From Spirochaetaceae bacterium (lineage in GTDB: Bacteria > Spirochaetota > Spirochaetia > Treponematales > Breznakiellaceae), in assembly GCA_031268255.1 (NCBI GenBank), contig JAIRXO010000068.1:1-7353 (forward strand): a DNA stretch of 7,353 nt, written 5' to 3'. The number at the start of each line of letters is the position of its first letter. Position 1 is the first letter of the stretch. The notes under the pieces were generated by a model. The model made no database searches and had not been told where the DNA came from. It worked only from the letters and a program-made list of their open reading frames with translations. This document shows, piece after piece, positions 1-6,689 of the stretch. Position numbers and translations under genes: made by a program.

Positions 1-809
1 AGGCCGGTTCCCGAAACCGGAGCGGAACAAATATAGGTATCGCCGGAAAAGTTCACCGTTATGGCGCCGGACAGCATCTCCTTCCTGTTTACCGGCATTT
101 GTTTCGCCGCGTCATCAAAAAAATTTCCGGTCATTACCAGACTGGGATCGTTATGCACCACATAAAGTCCGTCCCCGTCAATCAAGATGGTGTTTCCATC
201 GGCGGTTATGCTCCGGGCCGTAACAATCCGGGTAAGCACATCCAGAAACACATCGGCCCCCACAACGCCGGCGATCTCCCCCCGCAGATTCTGCACGGTA
301 TGAACCGTGGTAACACATATTTTTCCGGTCTGCGAATCCTCATAGGGGGCGGTAACAACAAGCTCTCCGGGATGTTCCATGGCGGTGGTAAACCAGGGCC
401 GCTTAACCTGATCCCATTCAGGGTTGTCCCCATAGGGGTTCCAGTCCGTGGCGGTGATAAAGAAGCCGCCCTCAAAACGGGAACGGACGGTTCCGTAATA
501 CATTTCAAAGACCGAATCATCGGTGGCCAGCATTCCGGCCATAACGGCATCCAGTAGTTCGGGATCCTCCGCCGCGGCGTTGGCAAAGGAAGCGGCCAGA
601 CGGGTCATCTGTATGGCCGGGGCAAGGGCGTTCTGTATATCCGCGTTAAGGTACAGCATGGTTTCCCGCGAGAGGGCGCGGAGGTCCTCCTCGGTCATGC
701 GGTTTATGTTGGTGATGAAAATAACCGAAAGGGTTATTGAAATGACCAGAATCAGAGACAGGCACAACATCAAAATCTGGGAAGCCAGGGAAAGGCGTAT
801 CTTTTTCAT
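1..809 (-). CDS. Double-Cache membrane sensor, probable methyl-accepting chemotaxis protein (N-terminal part)
   Basis: The frame is open from the ATG at 809 down to the window edge, giving 269 residues plus part of a codon; the C-terminus is missing. Residues 1-7 are basic (MKKIRLS). Residues 8-33 form one strong hydrophobic segment, a signal anchor. The rest is an extracytoplasmic dCache_1-type domain: R137-P-W139-F140 followed by TTAMEHPG, then A-P-Y156-E-D158, T-G162-K, and the G181-VVGADVFL strand ending the membrane-distal module. The second, smaller Cache module begins near residue 205 (ILIDGDGLYVVHN). This layout is usual in chemoreceptors, where the domain binds small ligands in the periplasm and signals through a HAMP and a signalling domain. 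Those parts lie outside the window, so a histidine kinase or diguanylate cyclase with the same sensor remains possible. No Shine-Dalgarno sequence precedes the start. The gene diverges from the methyltransferase gene. Confidence 0.85.
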   Translation of the reverse strand, partial: MKKIRLSLASQILMLCLSLILVISITLSVIFITNINRMTEEDLRALSRETMLYLNADIQNALAPAIQMTRLAASFANAAAEDPELLDAVMAGMLATDDSVFEMYYGTVRSRFEGGFFITATDWNPYGDNPEWDQVKRPWFTTAMEHPGELVVTAPYEDSQTGKICVTTVHTVQNLRGEIAGVVGADVFLDVLTRIVTARSITADGNTILIDGDGLYVVHNDPSLVMTGNFFDDAAKQMPVNRKEMLSGAITVNFSGDTYICSAPVSGTG

Positions 810-886
810 TATAAAATAATAGCTTATGTTGAAATATAATACAATCCCCTTGAATTTGACACAGGCCCTGTATATAGTAGTAATCA
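810..886. promoter_or_regulatory. Divergent promoter region between sensor and methyltransferase genes
   Basis: This 77-bp AT-rich spacer separates two divergent start codons. On the minus strand TATTAT lies at 821-816, 6 nt before the sensor ATG, with TTGTAT 17 nt further upstream (844-839). On the plus strand TTGAAT (851-856) and TATAGT (873-878) are 16 nt apart, and the second hexamer ends 8 nt before the methyltransferase ATG. A second plus-strand TATAAT is at 835-840, without a good -35 partner. Neither start has a Shine-Dalgarno sequence. The hexamers are visible; promoter activity is inferred, and AT-rich DNA yields such matches by chance. Confidence 0.35.
861..871. repeat. Small perfect inverted repeat, possible operator
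   Basis: ACAGG-C-CCTGT is an 11-bp palindrome with a single central base. It lies between the candidate -35 and -10 hexamers of the methyltransferase promoter and just downstream of a TTGACA (856-861). Its position would suit a dimeric regulator, but the half-sites are only 5 bp and there is no second copy in the window, so chance cannot be excluded. Confidence 0.2.
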
Positions 887-1684
887 ATGAAAGAAATAGA
901 TGAAAATAAAACAGCATGGGGTTTATTGTCCAGGGATCATTACGAACATTTTAAAATTGCCTTAACCAGGAATAAAACGGTATTGTCAAATTTGATACAA
1001 AAAGAACTTGGGGACATTAACGGTAAAACAATATTACACCTGCAATGCAATACTGGAGCCGATACAATTTCGCTGGCCCGCATGGGGGCAACTGTTACCG
1101 GAATCGATTTAGTACCAGACAATATTATGTATGCAAATAAATTGGCCGCGGAATTAAATATAAAAAACGTAAAATTTATAGAAGAAGATTTAATGGAAAT
1201 GGATTTATCAAAATATAACGATAAATATGATATTGTATTTACTTCGGAAGGGGTGTTGTGCTGGCTGCCGGATCTTCAAAAATGGGCGGATATTATTGGA
1301 CATTTTTTAAAAGACGACGGCCTTTTTTATCTAAATGATTCGCATCCGTTTTTTATGATGTTGAATGAGAACATATTAAAAAATAATGAACTGAAAATAA
1401 AATATCCCTATTTTAAAAAAGAAGCTGAAAATGATGAATGGATAGGCGGATATGCGGCAGAACCAAAAAGGGCAAAGAATCATGGCTGGATGTATACAAT
1501 CGGGGAAATCCTTAATTCGTTAATGAGGGCGGGGTTATATGTTGAAAATTTTAATGAATATGATACGTTATTTTTCCAGCTCAATGGCATGATAAAAAAT
1601 AGTAACGGGGAATGGCATTATCCGTTTTTTACGGAAAAAATGCCGTTTCAATTTAGTTTAAAAGCGCGAATTTTAAAAAAGTAA
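887..1684 (+). CDS. Class I SAM-dependent methyltransferase, AT-rich, probably acquired
   Basis: This 265-residue protein has a Rossmann-type methyltransferase fold. Motif I is ILHLQCNTGADT (residues 49-60), a variant of the glycine-rich SAM loop typical of a common group of small bacterial methyltransferases. The acidic residue binding the ribose is D74 in VTGID. D101 follows in the third strand (FIEED). Motif IV-like YDIVFTSEGVLCWLPD spans 114-129, and the GLFYLNDSHPF strand spans 145-155. The C-terminal part (W201-MYTIGEILNSL, then AGLYVENFNEYD) matches the cap region of this group. The substrate cannot be told from the sequence; a small molecule is more likely than DNA, since no target-recognition domain is seen. 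It is a monocistronic gene, divergent from the sensor and convergent with dus. Sampled lines run at 25-38% GC against 55-70% in neighbours, with many AAA, ATA and TTA codons, a sign of recent transfer. No Shine-Dalgarno sequence precedes the ATG. Confidence 0.85.
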   Translation: MKEIDENKTAWGLLSRDHYEHFKIALTRNKTVLSNLIQKELGDINGKTILHLQCNTGADTISLARMGATVTGIDLVPDNIMYANKLAAELNIKNVKFIEEDLMEMDLSKYNDKYDIVFTSEGVLCWLPDLQKWADIIGHFLKDDGLFYLNDSHPFFMMLNENILKNNELKIKYPYFKKEAENDEWIGGYAAEPKRAKNHGWMYTIGEILNSLMRAGLYVENFNEYDTLFFQLNGMIKNSNGEWHYPFFTEKMPFQFSLKARILKK

Positions 1685-1703
1685 GCGCATGATAAAATGG
1701 CGC
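1675..1703 (-). terminator. Possible intrinsic terminator of the dus gene
   Basis: Read on the minus strand after the dus stop codon, 1703-1685 can fold into a hairpin: GCGC pairs with GCGC, then two A-T pairs after one bulged C, with a loop of about six bases. TTAC and a run of six T (1680-1675) follow. The stem is short and the T-run starts 4 nt late, so this is at best a weak terminator. The T-run lies inside the last codons of the methyltransferase gene, so the two convergent genes share this DNA. In the plus direction no T-run follows the hairpin. Confidence 0.35.
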
Positions 1704-1711
1704 ATAACATA

Positions 1712-2728
1712 TCATTCCGCACTGTCCGGGGAAGAAAGGAGCAGTTCCCGGTACTCGGCTATGGTTTGGGCATGTACGATCCGGTCCCGTATGCCTCTGC
1801 CGCCCGCGATTCCCCTGGTATAGGCGCAGGCCTGTTTTCGCATTTCCCTGCAGGCAAGGCTTTCGCCCACATCTCTGGCGAGGAGTTCAAGTTGTCTGAG
1901 GGCGGTCTTGAGCCTGACTTCGGTTTCCGGCCAGGTATAGGAAGCGCCTGTAAGCAGGGCTTTTGCGGCGCTGAATATAAAAGGGTTTCCCAGGGCGCCT
2001 CTGGCAAACATGACCCCGGCGCAGCCGGTCTGGCCGAGCATACGCAGGGCGTCTTCGGGGGTATAGAGATCGCCTGACCCGATGACCGGAACCGCAAGCC
2101 GCGAGGCGAGGTCGGCGATGTGGGACCAGTCGCTTTTGCCGCCGTAGCCCTGCGCCCTGGTCCTGCCGTGGAGGGACACCAGTGAAGCGCCGGCTTCCAC
2201 GGCGGCCCGGGCGGTTTCCCGGTAATTTATCGAATCGCTGTCCCAGCCGGAGCGTATCTTTACGGTTACCGGAATCCCGCCGAGACGGGTTTCGCAGACC
2301 TTGACCACCGAGGAGACCAGGGCGGCGAGCCGGGAAGGGTCCCGTACCAGGGCGGAACCCGCGCCGCTCTTGACTACCTTGGGGACCGGGCAGCCTGAGT
2401 TTATATCAAGCGCGTCAGGGGAAAAATCTTCGAGCAGGGCCGCCGCCCTGGCCATGACAAGGGGGTCTGAGCCAAAAAGCTGTATCCCGTAGCGTTTTTC
2501 CCCGTCGCCCCGCACGAGGAGTTGTTCTGTCCTGGAAAGCCCCTTGTTCGCCGTGCGTACCAGGGCTTCGGAAGAAACCAGTTCTGTAAAGGAAAAGTCC
2601 GCGCCCCATGCCGCGCAGATCGAGCGGAACGCCCTGTCCGTATAGCCTGCCACAGGGGCGAGAAAGAGGTTGCCGGGGATTTCCAGAGCGCCGATTTTCA
2701 CCGGACGGTACAAGTTTATATGGTTCAT
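1712..2728 (-). CDS. dusB: tRNA-dihydrouridine synthase, DusB type
   Basis: This FMN- and NADPH-dependent enzyme reduces uridine to dihydrouridine in the D-loop of tRNAs. The 338 residues match the usual DusB length. The N-terminal TIM barrel begins with LFLAPVAGYTDRAFR (21-35). It continues with IQLFGSDP (82-89) and the active-site segment DINSGCPVPKV (108-118), with the catalytic proton donor C113. FMN and substrate contacts are K157 in VKIRSGWD, H187-G-R189-T-R, GSGD (217-220, where most members have GNGD) and the phosphate-binding GVMFARGALGNPF (238-250). The C-terminal helical domain carries REMRKQACAYTRGIAGG (294-310) and RDRI. The start at 2728 puts the barrel's first strand at the normal distance. 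No good Shine-Dalgarno sequence is visible. The gene diverges from the helicase operon across 43 bp and converges with the methyltransferase. Assignment to the Dus family is firm; DusB rather than another subfamily is from overall motif likeness. Confidence 0.93.
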   Translation of the reverse strand: MNHINLYRPVKIGALEIPGNLFLAPVAGYTDRAFRSICAAWGADFSFTELVSSEALVRTANKGLSRTEQLLVRGDGEKRYGIQLFGSDPLVMARAAALLEDFSPDALDINSGCPVPKVVKSGAGSALVRDPSRLAALVSSVVKVCETRLGGIPVTVKIRSGWDSDSINYRETARAAVEAGASLVSLHGRTRAQGYGGKSDWSHIADLASRLAVPVIGSGDLYTPEDALRMLGQTGCAGVMFARGALGNPFIFSAAKALLTGASYTWPETEVRLKTALRQLELLARDVGESLACREMRKQACAYTRGIAGGRGIRDRIVHAQTIAEYRELLLSSPDSAE

Positions 2729-2771
2729 TCTACTATTAAATTACGGCGCTTTTCATTATAATAGATAAGTT
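2729..2771. promoter_or_regulatory. Divergent promoter region between dusB and the helicase operon
   Basis: Only 43 bp separate the two ATG codons. The segment ATTATAATA (2755-2763) reads as a -10 element on both strands. On the plus strand TATAAT (2757-2762) ends 9 nt before the helicase ATG. On the minus strand TATAAT (2760-2755) is 26 nt before the dusB ATG, and TTGCTT (2782-2777), inside the helicase gene, lies 16 nt upstream of it. No convincing plus-strand -35 was seen. If real, the two promoters overlap and may compete for RNA polymerase. Confidence 0.45.
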
Positions 2772-4562
2772 ATGGAAAGCAATCCGTCGAATCCGCTCAT
2801 TGTCCAAAGTGACCGTACCCTGCTCCTTGATGTCCACGCCCCGCTGGCGGAGGAGGCGAGGTCCGCCCTGCTGCCCTTCGCCGAGCTGGAAAAATCGCCG
2901 GAACACCTGCACACCTACCGTATCAGTTCCCTTTCCCTGTGGAACGCGGCAAGCGCCGGCCTGGGCCCTGAGGAGGTCCTGGAGGTGCTGGAAAAATATT
3001 CCCGCTACCCTGTTCCCCTGCGTGTAATGGATGAATTTTCAGGCGTTATGTCCCGGTATGGCAAGATCAGGCTCATCAGCCCCGGACTTGTCCGGCCTGA
3101 GGCGGAAGGCCCTGAGACAGGGCCGGAACACCAGGAGGCGGCAGCCCCCCTTGGTTCTGGAAAGGGAAGCGGCGATCTTTTCCTTACCAGCGATGACGAA
3201 GCCATTCTCGCCGAATTAGGCGCGGCAAAACCGCTGGAAAAATTGATACGGAAAACGCAGGGTGGTTTTCTTGTCCGCCTGATTGACCGGGGGAGCGTCA
3301 AAAGGGAACTCATAAAACTTGGCTGGCCGGTAAAAGACGAGGCCCCTCTGGTTAAGGGAGAGCCGCTTGAGATTAGCCTCCGCTCTGTCTCCGCGTCGGG
3401 CAAGCCCTTTGCCCCCAGGGACTACCAGCACGAGGCCGCCGCCGCCGTACTTGGCAGCGGCGCTCCGGGCTCAGGCTACGGCGTCGTGGTTCTGCCCTGC
3501 GGTTCAGGAAAGACCATGGTCGGCATGCTTGTCATGTCCCTTCTTAAAACCAATACCCTCATACTGACTACCAACGTGGCGGCGGTTCATCAGTGGATAA
3601 ACGAACTTCTTGACAAAACCGGATTACCCAGGGAAACCATAGCCGAATATTCAGGCGACTCAAAATCCGTAGCGCCGGTTACCATCGCCACCTATCAGAT
3701 ACTCACCTGGAGGCCGGATAAAGACGCTGATTTCCCCCATTTTCCGCTGTTCCGCCTGAGGCAGTGGGGCCTCATCATCTATGATGAAGTACATCTTCTG
3801 CCCGCGCCGGTGTTCAGGATTACCGCCGAACTTCAGGCCGTAAGGCGTCTTGGGCTTACGGCGACACTGGTACGGGAGGACCATGCCGAGGACGCGGTAT
3901 TCAGCCTTGTGGGTCCCAAACGCTATGATGTCCCCTGGAAAGACCTTGAAAGCAAGGGCTGGATAGCCAGCGCCCTGTGTACCGAAATACGCCTTGATAT
4001 GCCCGAGGACCACAAGATTCCCTACGCGGTCGCTCCCCCGCGGGAAAAATACCGCATGGCCAGCGAAAACCCCTACAAGGCGGCCATAGTGCGGGAGCTT
4101 ATCGCCAATCATCCAGAAGATCATATACTGGTCATAGGCCAGTATCTCAGCCAGCTTGAAATAACAGCGGCCCTCCTCAAGGCGCCGCTCATAACCGGCA
4201 AAACGCCTAACGGCGAAAGGGAGCACATCTATCAGGCTTTCAGAAACGGCGAACTTCGTATCATCGTCGTATCCAAAGTGGCGAACTTTGCCATAGACCT
4301 TCCCGACGCGTCCATGGCCATACAGATTTCAGGCTCCTTCGGCTCCCGTCAGGAAGAAGCCCAGCGCCTGGGACGCATCATCAGGCCAAAAAAACGCAAT
4401 TCGTATTTTTACACCCTGGTTTCCCGTTATACGGTAGAAGAGGATTTTGCGTCTAACAGGCGCAAATTTCTTGCCGAGCAGGGCTACACCTATTCGATTC
4501 AATATTGGAGTCTCGAAGAAATCCTCTCGTCGGAAAACGCCCAAAAGGAAGTTCTGCCGTGA
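2772..4562 (+). CDS. XPB/ERCC3-family superfamily 2 DNA helicase
   Basis: This 596-residue ATP-dependent DNA translocase is of the bacterial XPB type, related to the repair and transcription helicase XPB. Residues 8-103 form an XPB/Ssl2-like accessory domain (PLIVQSDRTLLLD, then YRISSLSLWNAASAG). A variable linker (104-134) follows. Residues 165-220 carry the damage-recognition-side segment (VKRELIKLGWP) and a Q-like PRDYQ. Core motifs are I, PCGSGKT (242-248); Ia, TTNVAAVHQW; TIATYQ (304-309); II, DEVH (338-341); III, TAT (363-365), followed by the XPB hallmark R368-E369-D370; IV, HILVIGQYLSQLE (451-463); V, VVSKVANFAIDLP (499-511); and VI, RQEEAQRLGRIIRPK (526-540). The C-terminus has FLAEQGYTYSIQYW. 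All catalytic residues are present. It is the first gene of the operon and its stop overlaps the next start (GTGA). No Shine-Dalgarno sequence is seen. The likely role is DNA repair or remodelling; the pathway in bacteria is not settled. Confidence 0.95.
   Translation: MESNPSNPLIVQSDRTLLLDVHAPLAEEARSALLPFAELEKSPEHLHTYRISSLSLWNAASAGLGPEEVLEVLEKYSRYPVPLRVMDEFSGVMSRYGKIRLISPGLVRPEAEGPETGPEHQEAAAPLGSGKGSGDLFLTSDDEAILAELGAAKPLEKLIRKTQGGFLVRLIDRGSVKRELIKLGWPVKDEAPLVKGEPLEISLRSVSASGKPFAPRDYQHEAAAAVLGSGAPGSGYGVVVLPCGSGKTMVGMLVMSLLKTNTLILTTNVAAVHQWINELLDKTGLPRETIAEYSGDSKSVAPVTIATYQILTWRPDKDADFPHFPLFRLRQWGLIIYDEVHLLPAPVFRITAELQAVRRLGLTATLVREDHAEDAVFSLVGPKRYDVPWKDLESKGWIASALCTEIRLDMPEDHKIPYAVAPPREKYRMASENPYKAAIVRELIANHPEDHILVIGQYLSQLEITAALLKAPLITGKTPNGEREHIYQAFRNGELRIIVVSKVANFAIDLPDASMAIQISGSFGSRQEEAQRLGRIIRPKKRNSYFYTLVSRYTVEEDFASNRRKFLAEQGYTYSIQYWSLEEILSSENAQKEVLP
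4545..4551 (+). promoter_or_regulatory. Ribosome binding site that decides the GTG start of the helicase partner
   Basis: AAGGAAG lies 7 nt before the GTG at 4559, inside the end of the helicase gene. This supports GTG over the upstream in-frame TTG at 4505, which would add 18 residues overlapping the helicase. The GTG and the helicase stop share GTGA, a usual arrangement for translational coupling. Confidence 0.75.
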
Positions 4563-6676
4563 AGTCCTCCCTGTTCCGTCCCGTTGAGGAATGGAAGGCG
4601 GCCCTCATGATACTGCCTGACGCCGCTTTTTTTGAACTCCTGCGCAGCGTCTTTGGCAGTATAAAAACCCCTTTCAACAAGCAGACCCTCCTTGACGACC
4701 TTGCCGGCTTTCTTAACCGGAAGGACATTCAGGAAACCATTGCCGCCTATATTGACGAGGACGACAGAAAAATCATCGCCGCCATCGCGGTACTCGGCGA
4801 ACCCCTTCCCGGAGAACTGGAAAGTTTTTTTGGCGGCGAACTTTCCTATGCGGACCTGCACAGCCGGCTTCTCAACCTGGAAGAGCGTTTTATCGTATAC
4901 CGTTTCAGGGATGACCAGATGAGCCGCCTGGCCCTCAATCCCGCCCTTGAAGGCGCGCTGGAAGCCTTTGCCCTCGACGCCTCGCCGCTTTTCCCCGCGG
5001 CGCAGACATCCAAAAAAGAAACCCGGGGGAAACCGGCCCGCCTTTCGGCCCCGCTTTTTGCCGCTGTTTTTGCCTTTATCTACGACCAGGGAAACCTCTT
5101 TAAGGCCGAGGGCAGGCTCAGAAAAAAAATCCTGGACGAAGGAAAGCGCGTTTTCCCCGGAATAAAACTTGAGTCCCTTTTGGGAAGCCTCCAGGTGCTG
5201 GGGCTCATACGCCTCGACGACGACGGAGCTTCCCGCGTTGACGAAGAAAAACTCGCCGGATTTTCCGGGCTTCCGCCAGAGGAAAGACGCATATACCTTG
5301 CCGCGGCCCTTACCGCGTATTTTGAGGAACCTGAAAAAACCAATTCATGGCTTAAACGGCCTTTGGTACAGGCCCTGGCCAGGGTCATTTACGGTTTTAC
5401 CTGCAGCCTGGAAAAGGGCACGCTCTACCCCCGTTCCACCCTTATACGGCTTTTTCCCCTTCTTGTTAAGTCTCTTAATGTCCAGACGAAAACACAGGAA
5501 CGTTTTATTCTTCATGTGCTTAAAGCCCTGGAAATCGCGGGACTGCTCGAAGAACACGGCCAGTCATATATGCGGACAGAATTCCCGGATGCCCCAGACG
5601 GTAACACGTCCCGCGACGCGGAAGGCGGCGTGTCCGGTAACGCGCCCCGCATCGCCATAGACTCGACGTTTTCCCTGATACTTTACCCGGAAATCGCCCT
5701 TGCCGACGCCCTCGAACTGGCCCGTTTCTGTTCGGTCCGCGAAGCGGGAACCGCCCCCCGCTTTGAGCTTACCCGGCTTTCCGTGGTCAGGGGTTTTGAC
5801 CGGGGCATTTCCGTAGAAGCCATGTGCGCCCTTATCACCAGGCTGTCAGGCTTTACCCCTGACCAGAGCCTTGCCTGGACCCTCGGGGACTGGGAAAAAC
5901 GCTACCACGAAGTAAGTTTCCACCGGGGGCTTGTGCTGACCCTTTCCGCGGAACGGCGCTACCTTGCCGAAACCGCCGAGATCTCGTCGCTCATAGCCGG
6001 AACCCTCGCGCCGGGGGTATACCTTATACGGGAAGATGACCGGGAGGCGGCCTTTGAGACCCTTGGCAGGGCGGGAGTTGACATCATCGCCCAGCCCCTT
6101 GCCGTGGCGAAGCCAGCGGAACAGGCAAAACCCCCGCCGCCCTATCCCTCGCCGGCATCAAAATTCAAGGGGGACCTTTCACTTAAAGGAAAACACGGAA
6201 AAATTCTTTCCGGCTGCGGCGCGGTCCCGCCCCGGACCGGCGAGGCCGCGGAAAAGCTCAAGGACCACTTCCGCTCCCTGCTCGCCGGCATGAAACTTTC
6301 AAAAGAAGAAAAAGCGGAACTTTCGGCCCGCGTGGAAAGGCGGCTTATACTCACCGATTCCCAGCTCAAGGACGCATCGGTAAAATATGAGCGCCTCGAA
6401 GCCAGGGGCCTTGATTATATAGGCAAGCAGGCTGTCGCAAAACAGGCTATCGCGCTCAAGTCCCTGGTAGAACTCTCGTGGTCCCCGGATGGAAAACCCA
6501 GACAGCTTTTGGCCCTTCCCCAGGCTCTGGAAAAAAATGACGGGGAAAGTATACTGGTACTGTTGACAGCCGGCCTGTCCGGCGCGGAACATGAAAGCCA
6601 GGCAGAAGAAATCCGCATCCCCCTGGCAAAGATCAGTTTAATCAGGCGGATAAAAAAATCCATATTTGGAACATAA
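4559..6676 (+). CDS. Helicase-associated protein, partner of the XPB helicase
   Basis: This 705-residue protein has no helicase motifs. Residues 1-140 are helical (FRPVEEWKAALMILPDAAFFELLRS). Residues 160-345 look like a chain of winged-helix-type helical units (PLFAAVFAFIYDQGNLFK; LGSLQVLGLIRLDDDGASRV; ILHVLKALEIAGLLEEHGQSYM). Residues 364-465 resemble the XPB/Ssl2-like accessory domain (IAIDSTFSLILYP, then FELTRLSVVRGFDRGIS and a W445 in GDWEKRYHEVSF). It is followed by VYLIREDDREAAFETLGRAGVD (487-508). A proline-rich linker with PPPPYPSP (525-532) leads to a basic helical stretch and a C-terminal beta-rich region (632-697). XPB genes of Actinobacteria also have a large helicase-associated neighbour with this domain, as I recall, so a complex with the helicase is likely. 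The GTG start is supported by AAGGAAG and a GTGA overlap. The molecular activity is unknown. Confidence 0.8.
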   Translation: MKSSLFRPVEEWKAALMILPDAAFFELLRSVFGSIKTPFNKQTLLDDLAGFLNRKDIQETIAAYIDEDDRKIIAAIAVLGEPLPGELESFFGGELSYADLHSRLLNLEERFIVYRFRDDQMSRLALNPALEGALEAFALDASPLFPAAQTSKKETRGKPARLSAPLFAAVFAFIYDQGNLFKAEGRLRKKILDEGKRVFPGIKLESLLGSLQVLGLIRLDDDGASRVDEEKLAGFSGLPPEERRIYLAAALTAYFEEPEKTNSWLKRPLVQALARVIYGFTCSLEKGTLYPRSTLIRLFPLLVKSLNVQTKTQERFILHVLKALEIAGLLEEHGQSYMRTEFPDAPDGNTSRDAEGGVSGNAPRIAIDSTFSLILYPEIALADALELARFCSVREAGTAPRFELTRLSVVRGFDRGISVEAMCALITRLSGFTPDQSLAWTLGDWEKRYHEVSFHRGLVLTLSAERRYLAETAEISSLIAGTLAPGVYLIREDDREAAFETLGRAGVDIIAQPLAVAKPAEQAKPPPPYPSPASKFKGDLSLKGKHGKILSGCGAVPPRTGEAAEKLKDHFRSLLAGMKLSKEEKAELSARVERRLILTDSQLKDASVKYERLEARGLDYIGKQAVAKQAIALKSLVELSWSPDGKPRQLLALPQALEKNDGESILVLLTAGLSGAEHESQAEEIRIPLAKISLIRRIKKSIFGT

Positions 6677-6679
6677 AAC

Positions 6680-6684
6680 GGAGG
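6680..6684 (+). promoter_or_regulatory. Strong Shine-Dalgarno sequence for the NYN-domain gene
   Basis: GGAGG lies 5 nt before the ATG at 6690 in the 13-nt gap after the partner gene's stop. It fixes the start codon. It also shows that this organism uses canonical ribosome binding sites for operon-internal genes, in contrast to the genes that begin transcription units in this window. Confidence 0.85.
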
Positions 6685-6689
6685 ATTAT

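Noticed and set aside
99..557. 152-codon open frame on the plus strand
   Set aside because: It is antisense to the sensor gene, whose frame reads through as a convincing Cache domain with a membrane anchor.
1689..1715. Inverted repeat ATGATA/TATCAT as a plus-strand terminator of the methyltransferase gene
   Set aside because: The 6-bp stem is AT-rich, the loop is 15 nt and no T-run follows.
1697..2077. 126-codon plus-strand frame after the methyltransferase
   Set aside because: It is antisense to the DusB C-terminal half, has no ribosome binding site and no recognisable motif.
3660..4226. 188-codon open frame on the minus strand
   Set aside because: It lies wholly inside the helicase core, which has every family motif in the other strand; long antisense frames are common in GC-rich genes and this one shows no recognisable domain.
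4505..4558. Upstream TTG start for the helicase partner
   Set aside because: It would add 18 residues overlapping the helicase C-terminus with no ribosome binding site; the GTG at 4559 has AAGGAAG at 7 nt and a GTGA overlap.
5119..5128. Run of eight A as a possible phase-variable or frameshift site in the helicase partner gene
   Set aside because: The reading frame is intact on both sides and nothing else suggests programmed slippage; AAA-rich codons occur throughout the gene.
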